From: Chrysomallon squamiferum
Lineage: Eukaryota > Mollusca > Gastropoda > Neomphalida > Peltospiridae
DNA length: 64,000 nt
Direction of reading: 5' to 3'
Assembly: GCA_012295275.1 (NCBI GenBank)
Contig: CM022677.1
Coordinates: 7,849,922 to 7,913,921 of the forward strand
The notes beneath the pieces were generated by a model, which saw only the letters and a program-made list of their open reading frames with translations, was not told where the DNA came from and did not search any database. Positions 12,828-24,736 of the stretch are shown one piece after another. A program made the position numbers and the translations under genes. Every line of letters begins with the position of its first letter. Position 1 is the stretch's first letter.

Positions 12828-13072
12828 CCTGGGGTTCATGGTCAGCATTCAGTGCAGTTACAGCATGCTCAGTAACCTGACAAAAGAGAGAAAAAGAATT
12901 TGTGAGAATGATGTACAAGGTGGTAATGGGTGTGGAGCCAAATCACCTCAAACTGAAACAAAAACTGAATCGTGTTCAGCATAAAATCCCCATCCAGCAT
13001 GGGGAGCATGGAGTTTGTCTGTTCTGCAACATGTGGAGCTGCTACTTAGACTAGAAAATGGACAACACGCTG
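12828..13072 (+). pseudogene. Second and third thrombospondin type-1 repeats, decayed
   Basis: Starts after ttttgttttgtag. The first frame reads AWGSWSAFSAVTACSVT and breaks; the next frame reads RICENDVQGGNGCGAKSP and reaches ESCSA before a TAA. A further TSR start, PAWGAWSLSV, is followed in another frame by CSATCGAAT and a stop. So two successive TSRs are recognisable, each with a one-base frameshift, which argues for a multi-TSR secreted or membrane protein that has decayed here. An assembly with many small indel errors would look the same. The minisatellite begins directly after the last recognisable codon. Confidence 0.72.
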
Positions 13073-14868
13073 ATATCTCTGAGACAGTAGCTTCAGAGAC
13101 AAACCTGTACAAGCAATGACATCTCTGAGACAGTAGCTACAGAGACAAACCTGTACAAGCAATGACATCTCTGAGACAATAGCTACAGAGACAAACCTGT
13201 ACAAGCAATGACATCTCTGAGACAGTAGCTACAGAGACAAACCTGTACAAGCAATGACATCTCTGAGACAGTAGCTACAGAGACAAACCTGTACAAGCAA
13301 TGACATCTCTGAGACAGTAGCAGACAAACCTGTACAAGCAATGACAGAGACAAACCTGTACAGTAGCTACAAGCAATGACATCTCTGAGACAGTAGCTAC
13401 AGAGACAAACCTGTACAAGCAATGACATCTCTGAGTCAGTAACTACAGAGACAAACCTGTAGAGACAAAGCAATGACATCTCTGAGACAGACAAACCTAC
13501 AGAGACAGCTACAGAGACAAACCTGTACAAGCAATGACATCTCTGAGACAGTAGCTACAGAGACAAACCTGTACAAGCAATGACATCTCTGAGACAGTAG
13601 CTACAGAGACAAACCTGTACAAGCAATGACATCTCTGAGACAGTAGCTACAGAGACAAACCTGTACAAGCAATGACATCTCTGAGACAGTAGCTACAGAG
13701 ACAAACCTGTCCAAGCAATGACATCTCTGAGACAGTAACTACAGAGACAAACCTGTCCAAGCAATGACATCTCTGAGACAGTAGCTACAGAGACAAACCT
13801 GTCCAAGCAATGACATCTCTGAGACAGTAGCTACAGAGACAAACCTGTCCAAGCAATGACATCTCTGAGACAGTAGCTACAGAGACAAACCTGTCCAAGC
13901 AATGACATCTCTGAGACAGTAGCTACAGAGACAAACCTGTACAAGCAATGACATCTCTGAGACAGTAGCTACAGAGACAAACCTGTACAAGCAATGACAT
14001 CTCTGAGACAGTAGCTACAGAGACAAACCTGTACAAGCAATGACATCTCTGAGACAGTAGCTACAGAGACAAACCTGTACAAGCAATGACATCTCTGAGA
14101 CAGTAACTACAGCTACAGAGACAAACCTGTACAAGCAATGACATCTCTGAGACAGTAGCTACAGAGACAAACCTGTACAAGCAATGACATCTCTGAGACA
14201 GTAGCTACAGAGACAAACCTGTACAAGCAATGACATCTCTGAGACAGTAGCTACAGAGACAAACCTGTACAAGCAATGACATCTCTGAGACAGTAGCTAC
14301 AGAGACAAACCTGTACAAGCAATGACATCTCTGAGACAGTAACTACAGAGACAAACCTGTACAAGCAATGACATCTCTGAGACAGTAACTACAGAGACAA
14401 ACCTGTACAAGCAATGACATCTCTGAGACAGTAACTACAGAGACAAACCTGTACAAGCAATGACATCTCTGAGACAGACATAGCTACAGAGACAAACCTG
14501 ACAAACCAAGCAATGACATCTCTGAGACAGTAATTACAGAGACAAACCTGTACAAGCAATGACATCTCTGAGACAGTAATTACAGAGACAAACCTGTACA
14601 AGCAATGACATCTCTGAGACAGTAACTACAGAGACAAACCTGTACAAGCAATGACATCTCTGAGACAGTAACTACAGAGACAAACCTGTACAAGCAGTGA
14701 CATCTCTGAGACAGTAACTACAGAGACAAACCTGTACAAGCAGTGACATCTCTGAGACAGTAACTACAGAGACAAACCTGTACAAGCAATGACATCTCTG
14801 AGACAGTAGCTACAGAGACAAACCTGTACAAGCAATGACATCTCTGAGTCAGTAACTACAGAGACAGA
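13073..14868. repeat. 46-bp minisatellite, about 39 copies
   Basis: The unit reads acatctctgagacagtagct then acagagacaaacctgtacaagcaatg. Variants are clustered: five or so consecutive units near 13,700-13,910 carry gtccaag for gtacaag, and a block near 14,330-14,780 carries gtaactac or gtaattac. A few units are scrambled or truncated (13,320-13,370, 13,440-13,520, 14,470-14,515). Because 46 is not a multiple of three, the long open frames seen on the minus strand cycle through all frames and are not genes. Confidence 0.95.
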
Positions 14869-15300
14869 CAATGTTTACCTGTTTATACTGTAATTTTATT
14901 AGTAAGATATTTTCTAAACTTATTATGTTACTAAAAACATTTATTTCAAATATTAAAATAGCTGTTTTATTAATGCATATTAAGAAACTGGATATAAATT
15001 ATTATCATGCATATATTTTTGATTAGAAATCAGAATCAGAAATTGAAATAGATATTTTATTAAAACAAAAAAACAATAATAAGTAACAATTTATTTTTGT
15101 TGATTTACATACAGATTACTATGTGCTGAGAATCCAGAGGAAAAAACATTCATGGCTGAAAAAATCTCTCTCTCTCTCTCTCTCTGTGAGTCTGTCTATC
15201 TGTGTATCAATCTTCTTTGTGTGTGTGTGTGTGTAGGTGCAGAAGTCATATATGATATTTGTTAAGATCTATACTAACATTGCATCCACTGAATTATGTT
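14869..15300. other. Non-coding stretch with CT and GT microsatellites
   Basis: AT-rich, with a CT run near 15,163-15,186 and a GT run near 15,220-15,234. No exon before the block that starts at 15,316. Confidence 0.6.
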
Positions 15301-15315
15301 TTGTCTCATCCACAG

Positions 15316-15367
15316 ACAGGTTCAGTTAAATTCTTCACTAAGCATGTGGAAAGGTGCGTTGTGAAGC
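15316..15367 (+). CDS. Exon-like fragment running into the gap
   Basis: After gtctcatccacag a frame reads TGSVKFFTKHVERCVVK and then enters the run of N. It is too short to assign. Its position downstream of the TSR exons on the same strand is the only hint of what it belonged to. Confidence 0.25.
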
Positions 15368-15567
15368 NNNNNNNNNNNNNNNNNNNNNNNNNNNNNNNNN
15401 NNNNNNNNNNNNNNNNNNNNNNNNNNNNNNNNNNNNNNNNNNNNNNNNNNNNNNNNNNNNNNNNNNNNNNNNNNNNNNNNNNNNNNNNNNNNNNNNNNNN
15501 NNNNNNNNNNNNNNNNNNNNNNNNNNNNNNNNNNNNNNNNNNNNNNNNNNNNNNNNNNNNNNNNNNN
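15368..15567. other. Assembly gap (200 N)
   Basis: Exactly 200 N. A round number suggests a scaffold gap of unknown true size. Reading frames drawn across it are meaningless. Confidence 1.
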
Positions 15568-15939
15568 CTTGAAATGTTTTTATTTTATTTTTTGTATTCT
15601 TAAATACTTTGGAGTACATGTTTGTAATTTAGTTTTGTAAAATGTTCGTCGTCTGCTTTTTGAAACGTTTCAAGAGCAGATAATCGAAAAATGATTATTA
15701 AACAATACGATGTAGAATCTTGTCCAAGACTCGAGAGTAATTTTAATTTTTTTGAGAATTTAGCTGAATTTTTATTGATCAATCAACAGAGTAATCAGTT
15801 ATATTTTTCATTTTTCATTTAAATTATTATGTAATTATATTTAGTAGATATGTAAAAGAGACGGACAGGAGGTCTCGGTGGCCTTGAACAATGTAGACCT
15901 TCCGTTGTAATAAACATAGATTACTGGTGACAAATGAAA
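15568..15939. other. Non-coding stretch after the gap
   Basis: No recognised content. A 60-codon open frame on the minus strand (15,600-15,782) has no visible domain or good start context. Confidence 0.5.
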
Positions 15940-16970
15940 ACAGCTACTGAAATCTCTATGTCTATAGCCCAGTTTGCATTCATTATTTCCCATTCTTTTC
16001 TAAGGTTGATTTAAAATAATTCGGATAATTACAGATCTATTACATTGCTAAGTTGTCTTGAAGCTTCTTTAAATAACAGCTAGAGTTGTGTAAACAAATA
16101 ATAGAATAATTATTGTAATACGTTTTCACATTAAACCGATTTTACGTACAGATATTATGATCATGGTGTTTAAAAATAAATCTTGCTTAAAATTGATTCT
16201 GTATATATGACTATGCGTGAGCGTGTGCGTGCAAAACATTGACGGTAGTTACAAATATTTATGGGAATTATAGGCCTAACGTTGGGATTGATCTTTTCTC
16301 AAAATATGTCTAGTCGACATGTTTATATTTCCCGCCGATCTTTCTACGTCACTGGAAATCTTTAGTTGAAAATTATTTCGTCAGTGGCTAAGAAACGCAA
16401 TCATTTTGGAAGAAAACGATAGCTTAGTTTAATGGTTTTCATTAAAAGAATTTCATTGTTTTACAAGCAACGAAAAATTAGGAAGTATTCAACACAATAC
16501 AAATGAAAGTGAGACTAATTCCTACTAACTCTCGTTAAAATGTAGGTACATGTGTGTGAACGTGGATTTATTTATTTTTGGTAGTCTTCCAGTTTACATG
16601 TACCCTTTTTTCGCAGAGTTTCTACGTGTTTCTGTTTTACTGCTTTTCTGAATTAAACTAATCAAATCTAACAATTTTCTCAACATTAATATAAACAGTC
16701 GAAATCAATCTAGTCAGCCACACGGAACTCTTTGTTTTCTTAAGTACATATCTTTTTCAATTTCCTGTCTGTTGTATTTATAACAAAAATAAATGTTAGC
16801 TTGTATTTATAACAAAAATAAGTGTGTGTGTGTGTGTGTGTGTGTTTATTTTATTGTTGTTTTTATTTATTTATTTTTTTATTTTAATTTAAAGCTAGCG
16901 AATTAAAATGACAATAGAAAAATTGCTTGATCTGCATCCTGATAAAGATGAGACAAAAATCTTTTTTTTT
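15940..16970 (+). repeat. Direct duplication D, left copy
   Basis: Blocks of this segment recur in the same order and orientation at 63,595-64,000. Examples are the ctgaaatctctat/tatagccca block, a long near-identical stretch around ggaattataggcctaacg and tcccgccgatctttctacgt, and the final exon-like block. The left copy is longer because of extra sequence between 16,360 and 16,890. Confidence 0.85.
16893..16965 (+). CDS. Short exon-like frame in duplication D (left)
   Basis: After an acceptor-like attttaatttaaag the frame contains MTIEKLLDLHPDKDETKI and then runs into poly-T. The right copy at the window edge keeps the same frame with EKLLDANPDKDETRIIYEF. I do not recognise the protein. Sharing between copies shows relatedness, not that either is translated. 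Confidence 0.3.
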
Positions 16971-18480
16971 TTTTTATTTATTTTAAATTTCTTTCAAATT
17001 TTGAAATGCCGTCAGTGTTTGGCAACAATGGACAAGAAAAACAAAGAGGAATAAAAAGAAGCCCACAAACATAAATTAGAATAGTGACATAGCTTATGCC
17101 AGGATGTAATTTGATATTCAATCTTATCTACAAAGACATATTATTGTCATCTACATCCATTGGTATGAATTATAAAAGGTTTTATTTATTTATTTATTTA
17201 TTTATTTTAAACTTTTCTACCTAGTGTTACTACACTTGAAAAAGTTTTATTATGTTCTTTTCTTCATTTGTGCACGATGCATACGGTTGTCACAGTTTTA
17301 AACACACACGCACACACACACACACACATACACACACACACTAATATTAATAATCAAAAGAAATGTTACCACAGTACAGTCGAAATTTCACAAATATATT
17401 AAAACATTTACTTTCATATGTTTTTATTTAACATTTCAGCACGCCAGGAAAAAGACACACGAAAAGATGAATATATCCTTCATTTGATTAGTTTCTACTT
17501 TGTTACTGATAATAGTTGATAGAATGGGGTTCAAACATTGATCCGCACACACACATTTTTGTTTTAAGAGAACATATCGATTTATAATTTGTATGTATAT
17601 TTTGATAAAGGTTATTGTGTTCCTTTATTTATTTTATTTTTTATTTTTATTTTTATTTTTGTTATTGTTATTGTAGCTGCAGAAACATTCGGGATGATTG
17701 CCGGTGTTTAGGGATTTACTGTTTTATTTGATGTTCGAAGAATCTTATACAGAATTGCCACATGATGGCAGCCATCTTATTCGAGAACAATAATTATATG
17801 TCAGAACTTTTGTAGATAATCAGATATAAATCTTGAAACTAGAAGCCTTCAGCTGTTATTCATTATTACAAAAATATAGTAAATTACATAGTTTTATACT
17901 TTGATTTAAAAGTAACAATGGATTCTCTGAACAGCATCGTGACTGAGAGAACAAGCAGGAATCATCTCCTTTATTGAAGACGAAACAACATTTATTTTCC
18001 TAAAATCTTGATATTTCCACATTGGTTGATTGATGTATAAGATACAACGTGAACTAAACCTGGACAACTGAAATCTGTCATGTTGACTTATGTCTTCAAC
18101 ACAGTGAGATCTCCTAAAAACAGAAAAAAAAAGAAAACATTCTATTATGAAATTAAGTGGAGGCATTGTAACAGTTTATGCATCATGCTTAAAAAGTACT
18201 GTAGGGCTTTAGAAAGCATCATTTTGATATAAAACATGTGTATACTGGTTTGAAACTGTATGAGATATTCAGTCTTCTGTTTGCCAAATGACTGAAATGG
18301 ATCTCTGATTTTCCACAGATTACGAAGGAAAAATACCTGCAAATTTTATTCAGATAATAATAAACATCAATCATATTTTGTTGTCATTTTAACATACATA
18401 CCGGTCTAAAAAAGAAAATAAATATTTAATTATCAATACAATCTCAGGTGCAGCTAAAATTAATCCTGTTTTTCTTAGCA
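16971..18480. other. Non-coding stretch
   Basis: TTTA repeats near 17,180-17,205, an AC run near 17,305-17,340 and TTTTA words near 17,630-17,660. On the minus strand an ATG in the context taagatggctgccatc starts at 17,777 and reads about 20 codons; the aagatggc(t/g)gc word resembles a YY1 site. Open frames at 17,906-18,342 on the minus strand show no domain. Confidence 0.45.
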
Positions 18481-18499
18481 ACAGAGAACTGCTAAGTTG

Positions 18500-19550
18500 T
18501 CTGGAGGGCCTCTTTATTTCTCAATTTAAAAACTGTCGTTCTTGAATGAGATGATATTCATTTAGTTATATGACACATTTTACGGAAAATTACAGGTATG
18601 ATTTCACTGTAAACATTCAGAAATATAGATGGAACTTCCGTGTTATAATGTTTTTATAAATAACAGTAACTTTATATGTGACGTGAAACATTTATCGAGA
18701 AATAAAGAGGGCGCATCTAGTGTGACATTTTATAAACACCAGAAACATGTTTCACTGAAAAACACACACAGCAGAACTTTGTGCAACTAACTTCAGATAC
18801 CGCTTCGAAGTGTCCGTTTTATTAACGTAACGTGATATTTTACTTTGCTAATTCTAAATCGTATAATAGAAAGGTGTAAATTTACTGTACGTGGAACTTT
18901 AGTAGTATATACACTACAGGAAATATTGATAACCACAGTTAATCTATTTGTTATTACGACAGTTATAAATGATAATTCTACATGGCGTTATGAAAATAAG
19001 CGGTTTAATTACCTGTAAAAAGAAAACAAAAAGAGAATTAATTATGAGCAGTGATATTTATAGTTAAGTGTGTTGAGAACTGTTAATCTCATATTTATAT
19101 CAGGTTATACTGAAAAATATCAGAGTTAATTTCTTGGAATCACGATAGCTGAGAACAAGCAAGGTTAAATTTAATTTGTTCATTACATTCATTAAAAGGT
19201 TACATCAGCGCAAGTTGTACAGTGTAATATACTTTACATTGCTAATTATACCTGAAGTTCTCTTATTACATTAGATATTAATATAACCGCTCCACCAGTA
19301 ATAATCAATATAACAATGAAGCAGACACCGTAGTTGTCAAAGTCCTCTCTTTGTCAATAGCTAAATAACAACAACAACAACAACAGTAATAACACCTTAA
19401 TATATTTATTTTTAATTTGTTTTAATTTTTCTGTAAAAAATATGTTTAACGCTATTCTCCTAGTTTCATTAGAACTGTTCTGAGAGCGGATATAAAAATT
19501 CCTACGAACTTTTTACTAGGCCGCATAAAGTTATCAGATAAATCAGATTG
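18500..19550 (+). repeat. Inverted duplication C, left arm
   Basis: The reverse complement matches 50,800-51,910 in order: a block near 18,590-18,680 with 51,725-51,800, one near 18,780-18,860 with 51,550-51,615, one near 18,960-19,010 with 51,385-51,425, and one near 19,450-19,545 with 50,815-50,910. No protein frame is shared, so this looks like a dispersed non-coding repeat or an old duplication. An aagggaattaactct-type motif lies inside the right arm. Confidence 0.85.
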
Positions 19551-19592
19551 TTTCTGTCGAGATAAAAACTAAATACTTCTTTTGTAAAACAG

Positions 19593-19652
<60 letters not shown>

Positions 19653-22600
19653 TGATTTATTTATAATATAATTACATGAGAAATCGTGAACTTTTCATAA
19701 AGCCACATTTAACTAAAGAATATCGCTGTTTACACTGATAATGTTACTCATCGATAACAAAATAAGACGCAAGTTTTATAACGTCTGTATTATTTATGAG
19801 AAATTAAAATTACATTAATTAGAGATTATCAGTTATATTATTGAATAAACATGGAATTTCATTCTAGATTAACTTACTTTTCTTAGTGTTTAAAAAAAAT
19901 CTGATATATTCTTAATTACATAATTTGATAAATTTAAATTTTAGATTAATCATGTAATTTCATGTAGGGAGAGATGTAAATTGTGTAATGTTATGTTACT
20001 GCGGTCATAAAACAAAGTATCACATTGTGACACTGAAAGGTGCACAGTTAATTTTCAGTAATATCAATACAATAATAAATACAGTATTCATCTAGCATTT
20101 CACGCGTTTCTGTATAGTCTTATTATTCGTAAAGAAACTTATTATTAATGTTAACACACCCTAATGTTTCAGTATATAAGAAGGACATTAATTTGGGGGG
20201 AAATCATATTAATATTAAAGTTGAAAGAAGATATTTATATTTCGATGCGAAGCGGAGATATTAAGTTTCTATCTTACGTTAACTTTACAAAATTATTCAA
20301 CATATGGAATTATCAAAATACAACGATAATGTCGTTTATAATAAAATATTTCCTTTTTCTGAGGCCTAGAATTGTTTTTGATCAGAGGACTGGTGAGTTC
20401 ATAACAAACGTTAAACAATTTCGCTTGATCTCAGTTTTGTCGTAAAAACGGCCATAATGTTAGCTGAAGCCGTTTTTCAGGTTTCTGAATAAAGGCCAAA
20501 CACTAATTCTAAATGAAAGGGTTCATTTTAATATTATCACCGAAAAATGTATATACGCAATCTGTATTGTGTTGTATGTGTGTGTGTGTCCATATGCATC
20601 TGACTGTATAAAAACGTAAAATTATCCTATTTAAATTTATTTTGTGAATATGAATGTGTAAGAAAAATGCCTTTTGTAAACTGCGAATGTGAAAAAAAGG
20701 ACTCAATATTTTTATTGAAATGTACGCAAACTAATAAAAACATTTTCCTTATATCAATTCAGGTGTTTTGTTTTATGAGTTACAGTCAGCGATCAAGTGA
20801 GTTAAGACAATTTACATTATCCTCACTTGAAGAAATCACAGTTGTTTTCACACGAGTGTTTACAATAATCATGTTCTGTGAAAAAGGATATATTTTCAGA
20901 GATAGGTTTGATGCTGAAGTGTGCACTTGTTTAACCAACACAGCATGTTTTTCTGAGACTACCGAGTTCAATATTAATAAACTGTAATGAAAATTATAAA
21001 CAACATTCACACATTTCTTCATTGGAATATTTAGATTCCTGTTACAGAAATGTTTTCAAAGTTTTTGGTAGAGATGTTTATTGCAATCGTAACAGTTCAT
21101 TCAAATTTATCTTAAAAATGCTTTAATAATGAAAAAAAGGCAACAACAGAAAATGAAAACAATTATATTTATTTTAATAAATATCAACATTAGTAATTAT
21201 AACATCTAAACAACAAGTGTAAGTTAAATAGATATTTCTCTGTACAGAAGACAGCAGGTACAGATCTAGGGTGTGGTGTGTTAACATATTTGTGTGATGA
21301 GAAAATACCCCAAATGTTCTTTTACACCTCTACCATATAAACACTTTTTTTTCTCTCTTTCTCTCACACACTGCCTGAAATAAAAAATAAACAGTTACCA
21401 AGTAAAATTTCTCAAACAGATAGTCATAGAATTTTATAGTATTTTAAAAGAATGAGAAAGAGAGAGACAATGAGAAGCCGGCAAGAAAGATATAATGAGG
21501 GGGAGAAAAAATAATAAGGAAGATGATCAAAATAAAATAAAATAGGAGTGAAATATTGAACACACACACACTCACACACACGCACACACACACACACACA
21601 CACGTGTATACAAACATGGATTTGCACACATTTTTTACCATGCTCTTATTAGCTTCACAAAGTGTACTTACCATTCCAGTTTTATTTTGTAATTTGACCT
21701 TTTTTGTTTTAAACAAAACCCCAACGTGTAGATACAAAAAAATACAAAAATATATATATATTTACAAACTTTCTTTACTTGAATCAGAAATAAATCTGTT
21801 TTAGTTTTACCAATTAATATTATTTATTTATTTATTCATTTGTTTGTTAGTTTGTTATAATCAGTGTAATTCATTATTATTATTATGAGCAACTGCTCAT
21901 GGATAATAACATTTCCAAACATAAGGGAAATAACTCTCTTTAGATAAAACTTCTGGCAAATTAATTTTAAATTGTTAAAACATATGAAATAATGAAAGAA
22001 AGCAAATTCATTTCCCACCCAAATTAAAAACAAAATCAATAATAATAAACACCCTGAACACAATCTCATACCGGTTTTATATTTACCAAGAACAAGTAAA
22101 AAAATCAAATTCAACAGCAAAATTGTAAAAAATATAAAAATTAATTAATTAAAAATGGCTACAAAAAACATTATGCTGATACTGTCAAATTACATGTGCA
22201 TTATAAACAAATAACAAAAATAATGTAAAAAGAAACTATAATTTAACTACATTTGTCACTTATTTATTATTATTTTTATTTACCTGTTTTAAATTATTAC
22301 ATTGGATACTTAATTACTTTATTTAAAAGGAGCTAGTATCAAAAATTAATCTAGACATCTGTGGCTGTTATTTTTAAAGTCTGCTGAATAAATTGATTTG
22401 ATGTTTTATTTGCTGAGTTTATTTTCTATTTTGTGCATACATATGCAGGCCTGCACTCACATACACACACATCCAAGACACAAAACAAACACAGAAAATA
22501 ACACACATACAAACATTACAATACTCACACAACAGAAAACACACACACACACACACACATATATATACTTAAGCAAAACCCACACATACACACAAACAGA

Positions 22601-22780
22601 CATAGCAATATATATAAACACATACACCAAAACAAACAAACAAATTCAGGCACACATATATGCAGTGACATACCAACATACATACTGACTTACATCCCCA
22701 CACATACAGTGCAGAACATAAATTTAATAAATAATAACTGATATTATCAAAAAAACTTCTTATAAAAAACACTTCAATGA
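19551..22780. other. Non-coding stretch with several microsatellites
   Basis: ATA run at 19,592-19,650, AC runs near 21,560-21,603 and 22,536-22,560, and AC-rich sequence through 22,440-22,700. Longer open frames at 20,164-20,445 (+), 20,667-20,987 (+) and 20,786-21,022 (-) have ordinary composition but no motif, no clear splice context and overlap each other; I do not call them genes. One aagggaaataactct motif occurs near 21,925. Confidence 0.5.
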
Positions 22781-22782
22781 AA

Positions 22783-22867
22783 TCAAAGATCTGAGTTCTG
22801 CAGAATTAGCTCATGAAGAGCTGAATCTTCAGCCTGTCTCACTTTCATCCTCTTCTCCACTTCTTGT
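22783..22867 (-). CDS. Terminal exon of the 22.8-31 kb minus-strand gene
   Basis: Starts at a tttttctcag-type acceptor and ends with a TGA at 22,783-22,785. Joined to the previous exon in phase 2 it reads QEVEKRMKVRQAEDSALHEL then ILQNSDL. The charged heptad-like pattern suggests a short C-terminal coiled coil. The phase fit with three upstream exons is exact, which is the main support for this gene. I do not recognise the family. Confidence 0.75.
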
Positions 22868-23425
22868 CTGAGAAAAACATTTCAGTATTTAATATTAATG
22901 TAATTAGGTATTGGTTTGTATAGTTTGTATTGTTGTATATTTACCTTTGTCACCCAGTAGCTGATATATTTTTCATGCTGGGGTGTCCTTAAACATTCAT
23001 TAATTCATTTGTATAGTTTGTAAAAACAATGGCTATCAAAAATCTCACAGTTATTTAAAGATAAGCATTAATTCCTGCCCATTTCACAAAAAGAACTGAC
23101 ATAATTTTATAAGCAGATGATACCAATATATATAATTACAAATAAAAATATTCTTTTTAAATTTTAAAATTTGTTTGATGAATTACTATTAATTGTTTTT
23201 ACATTTTTTTTTTATATGCGTTCCGTCAATCAAAGTGAAAACCAACTACTTTGTTAAATCAGATGTACAGCAGACACACTGGGTATCATAATTATGCATA
23301 TACATTTTATGAACAGGGAAAGAAAGTGAAAGGAACAAAGAAAGTGAAAGAGAAAATCAGAGATGCAAGGAGAGAATTAGAGATAATGAGAGAGAAATAA
23401 AAAGACTATGACATCATCACTATAC
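22868..23425 (-). other. Intron, last
   Basis: AT-rich with no exon visible. The part 23,225-23,425 matches 61,750-61,900 in inverted orientation, marking the end of duplication B. An AGAAAG-rich stretch lies near 23,320-23,400. Confidence 0.6.
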
Positions 23426-23508
23426 CTGACTTCTGTCTCCAGTTCTGTACTTTTAACATCATCAGCTGTCATCTTAATTCTTGACACTATGAATGGCTGT
23501 CCAAATAT
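23426..23508 (-). CDS. Penultimate exon of the 22.8-31 kb gene
   Basis: 83 bp, from an acceptor tatgtttatgag to a gtatag donor. It reads IFGQPFIVSRIKMTADDVKS then TELETEV, starting in phase 0 after the 24,167 exon and ending in phase 2, as the terminal exon requires. The donor region is conserved in the inverted copy near 61,740, but there the exon body is only partly preserved. The acceptor lacks a long pyrimidine tract, so the exact start could shift. Confidence 0.7.
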
Positions 23509-23559
23509 CTCATAAACATAATAATCATTGTTAGTATTAAAGAACAAGGTTGCAGTTGT

Positions 23560-24069
23560 GATAAATATTTACAGCACAAACTTACAGCAAAACAGATAGA
23601 TATTTACAGATTATATGATTAGACATACATACAGATAGCCACATAGGTACATATATAGACAGACAAACAGACTAATTTACATTAGACAGATAGACAAATA
23701 TAAAACAAAAGAATACATAGATACATAGATATACTTATTTAGAAAGTAAAAGTATTTAGAGACTGGTAGACATTGGGTAGATAGGTAGGTTGATGATGTA
23801 GACAACCAGACATACAGACAGACAGATTATTGTAGACTTACACTGGTAAATAAATAGTTAATAACTAGGCAGATGTAACACACACACTACATTAATAACT
23901 ATTTTCTCATTCTTTTATTTATACATAGATTGTATTCAAACAAAATACTTTTGTAAGTATGTGTGTGTATTTGTTATAATAAAATAAAGTTAATAAAAAT
24001 AATGTAGTTATACTAATACCTTTTTAAAACTATTTATCCAAATTTTACACATGCACATACATGTGTGTT

Positions 24070-24105
<36 letters not shown>

Positions 24106-24160
24106 TATATATAAACAAAACATTTCATACACAGAATACAGAACATACATATACTTTGTG
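23560..24160 (-). other. Intron with AGAT-type microsatellite
   Basis: Degenerate acagatag and atagataca words through 23,600-23,830 and a TA run at 24,078-24,102. No exon seen. Confidence 0.65.
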
Positions 24161-24166
24161 TATTAC

Positions 24167-24247
24167 CTGAAGCCAGGTAGGTACTTCTCCATCTTCTCCC
24201 CAGTAAAGTGTTCCATTCATCAACAGACAGAATACAGTCCTTAGAGT
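24167..24247 (-). CDS. Internal exon of the 22.8-31 kb gene
   Basis: 81 bp (27 codons), phase 0 at both ends, between a tag acceptor and a CAG/gtaata donor. It reads TLRTVFCLLMNGTLYWGEDG then EVPTWLQ. The first half is amphipathic and helix-like, followed by an acidic turn. This kind of helical segment is common in HEAT or armadillo-like proteins, but I cannot name the family. The exon is fully open with no anomaly. Confidence 0.75.
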
Positions 24248-24296
24248 CTAGAAATTTAAAATACTTTCATCACTTTCTGTTCTCTTCTATATTATT

Positions 24297-24298
<2 letters not shown>

Positions 24299-24383
<85 letters not shown>
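24299..24383. repeat. (GA)n microsatellite in intron
   Basis: About 42 GA dinucleotides with no interruption, inside the intron between two exons of the minus-strand gene. Confidence 0.95.
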
Positions 24384-24386
<3 letters not shown>

Positions 24387-24548
24387 ATGGAGATGAACAT
24401 ACTGAATTATCAAGTGGGAAAGACAAGATATAAATATTCATAAATAAAGAGAATGTGATGTTTATTAATACAGATAGATACATAGAAAGATAGACAGATA
24501 GCTGTGAACTGTTATTACTACACTATTACATACTATATAATAACTCAC

Positions 24549-24640
24549 AATGACCTTTCAACATGGCTGCAGTGTCAGAAGTTGACTGTTTCCTTTATCT
24601 GCGAGAATGGCTAGACAGCACATCATATTACCCAGCATTC
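24549..24640 (-). CDS. Internal exon with an in-frame TGA
   Basis: 92 bp, after a ctctag acceptor and before a gtgagt donor. It begins in phase 1, matching the previous exon, and ends in phase 0, matching the next. It reads MLGNMMCCLAILADKGNSQL then LTLQPC, a TGA (24,558-24,560), and KVI. The hydrophobic, helix-like composition fits its neighbours. The single TGA four codons before the donor is either a nonsense mutation, a sequence error or a recoded codon. Confidence 0.6.
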
Positions 24641-24736
24641 CTAGAGGGAGATAAACAAACAAATAAATGATATGACAAATTTCAATAAATAAGAACCATA
24701 TAAATGTTAAAATAAAAAATAACTATAACTGTTTAC

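Noticed and set aside
12828-12900. TGA after CSVT as a further recoded cysteine
   Set aside because: The downstream TSR frame is recovered by restoring a single missing base at that codon, so a one-base deletion explains it.
13183-14601. Long minus-strand open frames (115 and 70 codons) across the minisatellite
   Set aside because: They translate the 46-bp unit, which shifts frame every copy; no start, splice site or domain supports them.
13073-14868. CRISPR-like array
   Set aside because: Units are contiguous with no unique spacers, and the DNA is clearly animal.
15259-15619. Open frames of 93-114 codons
   Set aside because: Most of their length is the run of N in the assembly gap.
20164-21022. 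Three ordinary-looking open frames of 78-106 codons
   Set aside because: They overlap on both strands, lack motifs, splice context or a paralog to compare, and such lengths are expected by chance in 64 kb.
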